The notes under the pieces: model-generated
Told to the model about the DNA's origin: nothing
Seen by the model: only the letters and a program-made list of their open reading frames with translations
Databases searched by the model: none
Assembly (NCBI RefSeq): GCF_000424065.1
Contig: NZ_AUJE01000028.1
Span: 1-58,421 of the forward strand
Direction: 5' to 3'
DNA length: 58,421 bases
Source: Selenomonas ruminantium subsp. ruminantium ATCC 12561
GTDB lineage: Bacteria; Bacillota; Negativicutes; Selenomonadales; Selenomonadaceae
Made by a program: the position numbers and the translations under genes
In this document: positions 52,465 through 58,421 of the stretch, in pieces
Layout of the letters: each line of letters starts with the position of its first letter
Position numbering within the stretch: the first letter of the stretch is position 1

Positions 52465-53196
52465 ATGAGCAGGCCAACGAAAAAACGCCGGGTAAGTGCT
52501 CTTCCTCCCTGTACGCGTTTCATACCGCAGGAGGGGGAAGATGCTCCAGAGGTCAATATTTCTCTGGAGGAATATGAGTGCATCCGTCTCTTGGATTATG
52601 TAGGCATGACCCAGGAAGAATGTGCTCAGCAGATGGGGGTGGCCCGCACTACCGTGCAGGCTTTGTATCTGTCGGCTCGCAAACGTATGGCTGGTTGTCT
52701 GGTAGAAGGCCGGCCTCTGGTCATCAGCGGCGGGAATTTTGAACTCTGTCCTGCTTGTCATCACAGCCCTCATCCCGTTCGCTTATCGATGCAGAAAGGA
52801 AGTAACAGCCCGATGAAACTTGCAGTTACCTATGACAACGGCCAGATTTTCCAGCATTTCGGCCATACGGAAACCTTCAAAGTTTATACTATTGAAGATA
52901 ACACGATTAAGGAATCCCATATTCTCTCCAGCAACGGTGTTGGTCACGGTGCTCTGGCCACCCTCCTGCAGGAGGAAGACATCAATACCCTGATTTGCGG
53001 TGGCATTGGCGGTGGTGCTCAGAATGCCCTGGCTCAGGCAGGTATTACCCTGTACGGCGGTGTTCAGGGTGATGCAGATGCAGCAGTAAATGATTTTCTG
53101 GCAGGAAAATTGGCTTACGACCCTGCTGTTCACTGCGACCATCATGGTCACGGCCATGGCGAAGGTCATGGCTGCGGCGGTCATGGTTGTCACTAA
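52465..53196 (+). CDS. DUF134-NifX (dinitrogenase FeMo-cofactor-like) fusion
   Basis: A 243-aa two-domain protein. Residues 1-95 are a DUF134 sigma-like DNA-binding domain (VNISLEEYECIRLLDYVGMT, VARTTVQALYLSARKRM). From about residue 115 a NifX/NifB-type domain follows (MKLAVTYDNGQIFQHFGHTE, ICGGIGGGAQNALAQAG), ending in a His/Gly-rich metal-binding tail (CDHHGHGHGEGHGCGGHGCH). It may regulate Fe-S or metal genes and bind a metal cofactor itself. The start at 52465 is six bases after GGAGG. Confidence 0.87.
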   Translation: MSRPTKKRRVSALPPCTRFIPQEGEDAPEVNISLEEYECIRLLDYVGMTQEECAQQMGVARTTVQALYLSARKRMAGCLVEGRPLVISGGNFELCPACHHSPHPVRLSMQKGSNSPMKLAVTYDNGQIFQHFGHTETFKVYTIEDNTIKESHILSSNGVGHGALATLLQEEDINTLICGGIGGGAQNALAQAGITLYGGVQGDADAAVNDFLAGKLAYDPAVHCDHHGHGHGEGHGCGGHGCH

Positions 53197-53273
53197 TTAT
53201 TTTCTATAAAAGACTTAAGGTGCTCGGCAAATTGCCTGGCACCTTTTTGCAAGTACTGATTTAGGAGGGCTTC

Positions 53274-53882
53274 ATGATGAAAGCTGATTGTGCAAATTGC
53301 AAGACTCATGCCTGCTATACCAAGGGCGTAAACTGCACTGGCATAGACCGGGAAACGATTCTGGAGTCTTATAATGAGGAAGAACGCCGGATTATGAAAG
53401 CTGCCGCTTATGTGGAGGGAACCTTTTACAGCAATATCACCCGCCTGCAGGAAACGGCGGAATTTGCCAAGGCCATGGGCTACAAGAAGCTGGGCATGGC
53501 CTTTTGCATTGGCCTCAACGCCGAAGCACGTTATATTGCCCGCTACTATGAGCAACAGGGCTTTGAATTCTACAGTGTCTGTTGCAAGAATTGCAGCTTC
53601 AATAAAAAAGAGCTTGACCTGAAACAGGTCAAGCCAGAGCTTACGCACGAGGCCATGTGCAATCCAAAATTCCAAGCCAGGATTCTGGCAGAAAAAGGCA
53701 CGGAACTTTTCATCTCCTGTGGCCTCTGTGTAGGCCACGATACCATCTTCAACGCCAGTTGTCCCGGTCCCGTTACCACTCTGGTGGTCAAGGACAGACT
53801 GCTGGCACATAATCCCTTGGGAGCCATCTATTCCCGTTACTGGAAAAAGAAGCTTGGAATTATGGATGAAGGGGAAGTGTAA
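53274..53882 (+). CDS. DUF1847 cysteine-rich protein
   Basis: A 202-aa protein with many cysteines: ADCANCKTHACYTKGVNCTG, CCKNCSFNKKELDL, HEAMCNPKFQARIL, ISCGLCVGHDTIF. This pattern matches DUF1847, presumed metal-binding and often next to Fe-S or molybdenum genes. An ATG one codon in is equally possible; AGGAGG precedes both. It lies 77 bases after the DUF134 fusion and probably shares its transcript. Confidence 0.85.
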   Translation: MMKADCANCKTHACYTKGVNCTGIDRETILESYNEEERRIMKAAAYVEGTFYSNITRLQETAEFAKAMGYKKLGMAFCIGLNAEARYIARYYEQQGFEFYSVCCKNCSFNKKELDLKQVKPELTHEAMCNPKFQARILAEKGTELFISCGLCVGHDTIFNASCPGPVTTLVVKDRLLAHNPLGAIYSRYWKKKLGIMDEGEV

Positions 53883-53900
53883 CGCCACGCTCAGTGGGGC

Positions 53901-54308
53901 TTATTGGAGTATGCCTGTCTGGATAAGGATTCCAAGAATGTCCGGATTGCCTATATCGGAGATAAATTTTCCCTCCTTTAATTCGTAGAAATTCATGCAG
54001 CGCACCTTAAAGGTTTTTCCTGTAGCAGGATGCCCCATAAATTCTCCATCATGGGTCCCGGTACAATTCCAGCAAACAGCAATCTTGTTTGGCTCGATTA
54101 CACAGTCAGCGAGATGCCACTGGATGTCGGAAAAGGCTGAACGCATCATCTGGACGATGAAAAGATAACCTTTTGGACCTTTGAGTGGTTCCGGCTGTGT
54201 TGGTGCATAAAAGATAGCATCTTCAGCAATAAGTTCTGCTGCTAAAGATTCATCGGCGGTGTTAATCATCGTTTCAAATTTAGCGATAAGTTTGTGTTCA
54301 TTAGACAT
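53901..54308 (-). CDS. SnoaL/NTF2-like protein
   Basis: A 135-aa alpha+beta protein with FETMINTADESLAAELIAED, AIFYAPTQPEPLKGPKGY and HDGEFMGHPATGKTFKVRC, typical of SnoaL-like polyketide-cyclase-fold proteins. Small-molecule binding or isomerisation is possible. The start ATG 54308 follows AAGGAAG. It is divergent from lysR, with a palindrome between them. Confidence 0.82.
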   Translation of the reverse strand: MSNEHKLIAKFETMINTADESLAAELIAEDAIFYAPTQPEPLKGPKGYLFIVQMMRSAFSDIQWHLADCVIEPNKIAVCWNCTGTHDGEFMGHPATGKTFKVRCMNFYELKEGKFISDIGNPDILGILIQTGILQ

Positions 54309-54375
54309 TGAAAGCACTTCCTTTTTGTGATTTCTGCTTACAGGCATATCTTAACAGGTATAAATCACCTTGTGA

Positions 54376-54392
54376 AATGCGATTATCGCATT
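54376..54392. promoter_or_regulatory. 17-bp palindromic LysR operator
   Basis: AATGCGATTATCGCATT is a perfect palindrome with the T-N11-A form of LysR-family sites, located between the divergent SnoaL-like and lysR genes. Confidence 0.75.
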
Positions 54393-54469
54393 ATTTATGC
54401 ACAAATCGTATCAATATATGTTATCATAATCTTATCGGTAACATAATGAATTCGTGATGAGGTGATAGG

Positions 54470-55399
54470 ATGAATACCCAGCAGCTTGAATGTTTTACTA
54501 CCCTGGCCAAGACGTTGAACTACGCCAAAACCGCTGAACAGCTTTCCATGTCTCAGCCTGCCGTATCCCGGCAGATTCAAAGTCTGGAAACAGAACTGGG
54601 TGCCCAGCTTTTTAACCGTACCACCCGTTCCGTATCCTTGACGCAGGTGGGATTTCAGTTTCTGCCCGATGCCCAGCAGATGCTCGGACTCTACTACCAT
54701 TCTATGGAATGGATTTCCACATTCCATAAGCACAAACGCACGGTGCTCCGCATTGGCTACGCCGACTCCCATGCCAACTGGTTTATCAGCAAGATTCTCG
54801 CCGAGGTGCTGGCAGATAATGAAAACATCGTGCCAGAACTTACCCTCGACCAGACCGATGCCAATCTGCACCGGCTCGCCACCAGCCAGCTGGACTTAGT
54901 GGTGGGCATCAAGGATGCCAAATTTACGGCCGAGGATATTGCCTTCCAAAAACTCCATGATGATGTCTTTATCTGTGTCATGCGGAAAAATCATCCTTTG
55001 GCCCTGGCATGCAAAAAGAGACGCCGTAAAAGCGTCTCCTCTGAAGATATTTGGCCTCATCGTCAGGTAATTGCCATTCCGCCCTATCTCCTAAAGCATG
55101 TATTTTCCCGGGGACATCACATTGTCCCCGTCAATGATGAGCTGGACAACATTCTCTGTGCTACCACCAGTGAAGCCTACAATCTGGCCCTGGCGGGGGC
55201 AGGCTTTGCCCTTATCCCCCAGCACCTGACCCTGCCTCACAAGGAACTTGCCTTTCTTCCCTGGTCAGAATCTCCCCATGCTCCCATGGGCATCTACTAC
55301 CGCCAGCAGTCCAACATCGATAAAAATTCTGCCATCTACAAATTCATCTGCCTGGCCAAAGCGTGTGCTGCCACAGCTTTGCCATGCAGCAAGCAATAG
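54470..55399 (+). CDS. LysR-family transcriptional regulator
   Basis: A 309-aa LysR protein: N-terminal HTH (LECFTTLAKTLNYAKTAEQL, SMSQPAVSRQIQSLETELGA), RTTRSVSLTQVG, then a periplasmic-binding-like effector domain (VLRIGYADSHANWF, LDLVVGIKDAKF). It probably controls the divergent SnoaL-like gene through the palindrome at 54376-54392. The inducer is unknown. Confidence 0.88.
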   Translation: MNTQQLECFTTLAKTLNYAKTAEQLSMSQPAVSRQIQSLETELGAQLFNRTTRSVSLTQVGFQFLPDAQQMLGLYYHSMEWISTFHKHKRTVLRIGYADSHANWFISKILAEVLADNENIVPELTLDQTDANLHRLATSQLDLVVGIKDAKFTAEDIAFQKLHDDVFICVMRKNHPLALACKKRRRKSVSSEDIWPHRQVIAIPPYLLKHVFSRGHHIVPVNDELDNILCATTSEAYNLALAGAGFALIPQHLTLPHKELAFLPWSESPHAPMGIYYRQQSNIDKNSAIYKFICLAKACAATALPCSKQ

Positions 55400-55471
55400 G
55401 CAGATCGTATTTTGGCATAGGCTGCGCAGTTCCATGGTATAATAAAAGGAACTTAGGAAGTAGGAGTATAG

Positions 55472-55570
55472 ATGGATATTATTGATTTTGCCAAGGTGCG
55501 GGAGGCAAGGCTGGCGAAAGCAGAACCCTGCACGTTTTTGGAAAGTTTTTTTATAGAGTATGGCTGAAAT
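55472..55570 (+). pseudogene. Truncated copy of the 160-aa hypothetical gene
   Basis: The leader TAGGAGTATAG and codons MDIIDFAKVREARLAKAEPC match the start of the gene at 45556-46038. After about 20 codons the sequence runs into the inverted-repeat arm B and stops (FLESFFIEYG). A TATAAT lies upstream at about 55438. A 32-aa product is possible but is taken as a remnant. Confidence 0.65.
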
Positions 55571-55897
55571 TCCTGTGCTGAATAATGACTTGTTTTGCGG
55601 ATAAAAGTAGCTGTATCAGGTTTTTGACTTCACCCCAATTAGATGAAAAGTGGTGGCTTATTGCAGATAACTAATTTACCAAAACAAGAATCCCCCGCTT
55701 CTTAAAAAAGGGGGGATTCGTTGTTTTTTATACGCGCCCCCCCAACGGACCAGTCTTGAAGGGTGGGTCACAAGAATTCGGCGGAGGCATTAACGGGCCG
55801 GTTTTCTGTTCGTAAGGATAGGCAATCGGGCCAGTTCCCAATGGGCCAGTCTCTTTAACAGGACCTACGGCGTTGCCGCCTGCTACGCTGTTCAGCT
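55540..55897 (-). repeat. Long inverted repeat, arm B
   Basis: Reverse-complement match of 37325-37718. It contains the peptide-gene core, its terminator and about 140 bases downstream, in which a CFADKSxCIxFLTS...KWWLI reading is kept in both arms. Confidence 0.85.
55688..55719. terminator. Terminator after the double-glycine peptide gene
   Basis: GAATCCCCC (55688-55696) pairs with GGGGGATTC (55711-55719); T-rich on both sides, acting downstream of the minus-strand peptide gene. Confidence 0.75.
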
Positions 55898-55934
55898 CCT
55901 CGAATTTCATTTCTTTCTTATCCAGCACCATCAT
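55728..55934 (-). CDS. Candidate double-glycine-leader peptide with TGP-repeat core
   Basis: A 68-aa product. The leader ends in KFEELNSVAGG at residues 10-20, the form cleaved by peptidase-containing ABC exporters (bacteriocin and RiPP leaders). The core of 48 residues is Gly/Pro-rich and repetitive: VGP, ETGPL, GTGPI, KTGPL, KTGPL, with PPPNSCDPPF and one Cys. AGGAG precedes the ATG and a terminator follows, so it is an intact monocistron. A truncated copy with an extra 16-residue unit is at 37.3-37.5 kb. No exporter or modifying enzyme is in the window. A structural or surface peptide is the alternative. Confidence 0.6.
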   Translation of the reverse strand: MMVLDKKEMKFEELNSVAGGNAVGPVKETGPLGTGPIAYPYEQKTGPLMPPPNSCDPPFKTGPLGGRV

Positions 55935-56095
55935 TTTAATCGCTCCTCTCTCTTGTTGTTTGTTGTTGTTTGCCTTTCTGACTATACATACGATTATGGT
56001 ATTTTTTTATTACGCTGCACAGTAAATTTTTTTGTAATTTTCTTAGTTGGGATACCCCGCAGCTTTTGCTTTGTCGTACCACATATGTGCCGTAT

Positions 56096-57859
56096 TCATA
56101 TCCTTTGCCACGCCAAGCCGTTTTCATACATACGTCCTAGGGCAGCCATAGCCGGGGCGGCAATAATGTCGCCACGTTGCGCGGCTTGGCGGTACAATTC
56201 TACGGCTTTGTCGTAGTCCTGAGCAACACCTTTGCCCAGTTCGTATAATCTGCCCCAATAATATGTGCCCGTTATATCTCCACGGGAGAATGCCTTTTCG
56301 TACCATTTTGCAGCTTCTTTGGCATCGGGCTTCACGCCATAACCATTTTCATTGCAGATACCGATGTAGCGGGGAGCTTTCAGATGTCCCTTGGCATCGG
56401 CAGCGTAAAAGTTTTGCAAGGCTTTGGCGTAATCGCCTGCCTTATAGGCGGCCACCCCAGCATCCAGCATAGCTTTGGCGAGTATACTTTGCTGACTATG
56501 GGTTGTTTTACCCTTTCGCTGCTCAAACAGCCAGTCCCGTATAGCCTCGATGTCGTAGGCAAAAGACCAGGTATACATGTGGTTGCCGCCTGCAAAGACC
56601 GTGTAATTGATGGGAGCACCATTACCAGCCAGCTCTCTGGCTTGGGCATTTATTTCTGCCATAGGGGCATGGCTATTCCAAAACGCTTTGTTTCGTGCCA
56701 CTTTGCTTCCCAGGGATTCCCAAAGAGATGTGGCTGCATTCATGCCGGGAAATGCCTTGGTATCGCCTTCGCATACCGTTATCCAGAGATTCTTATCCTT
56801 GATGGCTGCCATTTCTTCCACATTCCACTGGCAGGCCACAAGCCATTGAGCAGCGAACAAATCCGGATATTTGTCGCTGATGGCAATATTGGTCATGCCG
56901 CCTTGGGACTGGCCGGTGCCGTAGATGCGGTCTTTATCCACGCTATAGCGGTCAATCACATCAAACAATAAGTCAGATACCAGCGTCAGCCCCGGTGTCC
57001 AGACATTTTCGTCTGTGGTCAGCATCCCCAGCTGTTCTACCAAATCAGCGGTGTATTGGGGAGCCAGCACGATGCATTCGTGTTTTGCCTGTTCTGAAGC
57101 ACTTGCCCAGACGGTAGCTCCGTTGCCCTGAAATAAAGGCGTGGTAACTGCATTGATATTGGCACTAGCATCAGCCACAAAGAACAGCAAGGGATATTTC
57201 TTATGGGCATCATAATCGGCGGGCAAGTACAGGTTGTAAGGGATGGTTGCTCCAACTGAGCTATCTGTAAAACTATACTGCTTAAATTTTGCAATATCCG
57301 GTTCCTGAGTAGCCGTGCTGGCTATAAATTCACTACTGGGATATTCTGTGCCGTCGAAAGCTCTTATGGAGTTGACCTGCTTCACTTCAAGTGTCAGGTC
57401 AGGCAATTTTCTGTTGGAACGGCGTGGAGCATCATTGCCGTTTTTGCCGTTATTATCCTGCCCAGTTTTTTTCACTCCCTGCCCTGGCTGTCCTAGAGGC
57501 TGGTCGCTGGCACTGTTTTGGTGAGCGAACTCTAAAATAATATAGCGGCCCAATCGGCTGGTGTTGGAAGTCTGTGGCTGATTGTTTACATAAACCTTAG
57601 CAATTTCTTTGCCCGTTGCCGAAAAATCAGCAACATTGACAGCATCTGGGTTGATATCTCGTGGATATTCCAAAATTGCTGCTGCTATTTTTTCCCCATC
57701 GCCATACACACTGGTGATGGCCGTGACCCTTTGCAGTCCTTGTTTGTCTGCCTGCTGGATAATCGCTTTTGTGGCTGCCTGAGCATCCAAAGGTGCATAA
57801 GCCATAAAACACCCTGCTCCGGCCAAGGCCATTGTTAATGCCTTTTGCCATTTTTTCAT
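56096..57859 (-). CDS. Exported alpha/beta hydrolase with Sel1 repeats, 3' frameshift
   Basis: A 587-aa protein with a signal peptide (ALTMALAGAGCFMAYAPLDA), an N-terminal beta domain, then a PHB-depolymerase/feruloyl-esterase-like core (YLPADYDAHKKYPLLFFVAD, GTGQSQGGMTNIA nucleophile Ser, GGNHMYTWSF His). From about residue 475 Sel1/TPR-like repeats follow (AAKWYEKAFSRGDITGTYYW, AVELYRQAAQRGDI). The last repeat breaks at GLAWQRI-stop: adding one G near 56112 restores GVAKDMNTAHMWYDKAKA and a stop at 56043. So about 20 residues are lost or the base call is wrong. Confidence 0.85.
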   Translation of the reverse strand: MKKWQKALTMALAGAGCFMAYAPLDAQAATKAIIQQADKQGLQRVTAITSVYGDGEKIAAAILEYPRDINPDAVNVADFSATGKEIAKVYVNNQPQTSNTSRLGRYIILEFAHQNSASDQPLGQPGQGVKKTGQDNNGKNGNDAPRRSNRKLPDLTLEVKQVNSIRAFDGTEYPSSEFIASTATQEPDIAKFKQYSFTDSSVGATIPYNLYLPADYDAHKKYPLLFFVADASANINAVTTPLFQGNGATVWASASEQAKHECIVLAPQYTADLVEQLGMLTTDENVWTPGLTLVSDLLFDVIDRYSVDKDRIYGTGQSQGGMTNIAISDKYPDLFAAQWLVACQWNVEEMAAIKDKNLWITVCEGDTKAFPGMNAATSLWESLGSKVARNKAFWNSHAPMAEINAQARELAGNGAPINYTVFAGGNHMYTWSFAYDIEAIRDWLFEQRKGKTTHSQQSILAKAMLDAGVAAYKAGDYAKALQNFYAADAKGHLKAPRYIGICNENGYGVKPDAKEAAKWYEKAFSRGDITGTYYWGRLYELGKGVAQDYDKAVELYRQAAQRGDIIAAPAMAALGRMYENGLAWQRI

Positions 57860-57879
57860 AATGAATCACCTCGACATGA

Positions 57880-58005
57880 TTTACAGCAACAAAAAAATCG
57901 ACGCTCCCTAAAAAGGGCAGAAAGCCACTGAGGCTCTCCACGTCGATTTTCTGCCGCCGAAGCGGCACGGCTCCTACACAGCCGTTTATGCTATTGAGCA
58001 TACTA
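57880..58005 (-). promoter_or_regulatory. Structured 5' leader upstream of the esterase gene
   Basis: On the minus strand, CGGCTGTGTAGGAGCCG and GCCGCTTCGGCGGC stems are followed by AAAATCGACG ... CGTCGATTTTTTT (about 57892-57953), a terminator-like hairpin with a U-run, all before the ribosome site GAGGTG. It looks like an attenuator or riboswitch; I cannot assign a class. Confidence 0.5.
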
Positions 58006-58099
58006 TATCATATTTGTGGCATTAAGACAATGGTTCTTAGCCTTATAGATGAACAAACAGCCCGACCTTATCCAAAGTGTTGGAAAAGCCTATTAGCAA

Positions 58100-58234
58100 T
58101 ATCCTTTGACACTCCCCATGCCTAAAGGCAGGGGATTCTTGGTTCGCTGAACACTGCGGCCTAGCCGTAACCAGTTCGACTTACACGTTCTCCCCAAGCG
58201 TAAATTCCCGTGTGCCCCACGGTACTAATTTATA
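58100..58234 (-). ncRNA. IS200/IS605 right end and candidate omega RNA
   Basis: CCCCATGCCTAAAGGCAGGGG (58114-58134, reads as a hairpin on the minus strand) is typical of IS200/IS605 right-end hairpins. It is about 100 bases after the tnpB stop. In TnpB systems the guide RNA comes from this 3' segment. A transcript has not been shown. Confidence 0.5.
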
Positions 58235-58421
58235 TTAAGCAACCTGTTTTTGTTCAAGTGCCTTTCGCAGTATATTTATTGCTGCATTGGCATCTCGGTC
58301 ATGATGTGAACCACATGCAGGGCAAGTCCAATCCCTGATACCAAGATTCTTAGTTTCCTTGTTCTGGTATCCGCATTTTGAACAGGTCTGGCTTGACGGG
58401 TAGAATGTATCTACCTTCAAG
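58235..58421 (-). CDS. tnpB: TnpB (IS200/IS605) C-terminal part, cut by window end
   Basis: The last 61 codons: [19 protein letters not shown] and [20 protein letters not shown], the TnpB zinc ribbon (two C-x2-C pairs) and the RuvC-III motif [11 protein letters not shown] with its catalytic Asp. The rest lies beyond the window. TnpB is an RNA-guided nuclease that protects transposon copies. Confidence 0.85.
   Translation of the reverse strand, partial: LKVDTFYPSSQTCSKCGYQNKETKNLGIRDWTCPACGSHHDRDANAAINILRKALEQKQVA

Noticed and set aside
53193-53888. Minus-strand frame opposite the DUF1847 gene
   Set aside because: Fully antisense to a cysteine-rich family protein with a good ribosome site.

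Overview
The window looks like chromosome from a Gram-negative-type Firmicute of the Negativicutes (Selenomonas/Megamonas/Mitsuokella-like). This is an inference from three things: Bacillus-like iol proteins, strong GGAGG ribosome sites, and the mixture of Rrf2, LysR, DUF134 and WYL regulators. No rRNA or tRNA gene was seen, so the taxon is not proven.

Region 1 (1-16.4 kb) is a type III CRISPR-Cas effector locus of subtype III-D character. A divergent cas6 (minus) is followed by a tight plus-strand operon: HD-less Cas10 with a GGDD palm, a Csm3/Cmr4-like RAMP, Csx10, a double-RAMP fusion, Csx19 and a large TIGR03986-type RAMP. Next come a decayed second cas6, a small unnamed CRISPR-associated protein, and two tandem CARF-HEPN proteins. 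Two minus-strand WYL regulators converge on the operon. No Cas1/Cas2 and no repeat-spacer array lie inside the window. A 50-bp direct repeat flanks cas6 and may derive from a CRISPR leader. The expected logic is target RNA -> Cas10 cyclic oligoadenylate -> two CARF-HEPN RNases.

Region 2 (16.4-36.9 kb) follows a tyrosine-recombinase remnant and is a large myo-inositol catabolism island. It holds an IolT-type transporter, AraC regulator, iolI, iolG, iolH, an orphan PTS IIA, an EamA transporter and a DeoR/IolR regulator. A second operon reads Fe-alcohol dehydrogenase-iolJ-iolC-iolB-iolD-iolE. It is followed by a GPH symporter with a cytidylate-kinase-like protein, a second AraC regulator and a second iolG-like dehydrogenase. 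No iolA is present; the Fe-ADH heading the operon may dispose of malonate semialdehyde.

Region 3 (36.9-57.9 kb) is a patchwork of housekeeping genes and debris. It has a decayed GH13 gene, flavin reductase, esterase, HAD phosphatase, an MFS gene broken by an in-frame TGA, bioA-bioY-bioD, a serine hydrolase, and a redox/Fe-S block (Rrf2, DUF5131, Mrp, DUF134-NifX fusion, DUF1847). LysR with a SnoaL-like protein and a Sel1-repeat esterase complete it. Remnants of three IS types are spliced together at 46.2-47.0 kb. An imperfect inverted repeat of about 350-390 bp (37.3 and 55.6-55.9 kb) brackets about 18 kb. Each copy carries a small gene, or its remnant, with a double-glycine leader and a TGP-rich repetitive core: a candidate unreported peptide (RiPP/bacteriocin-like) family.

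The right edge (58.1-58.4 kb) holds the 3' end of an IS200/IS605 tnpB gene and its right-end hairpin.
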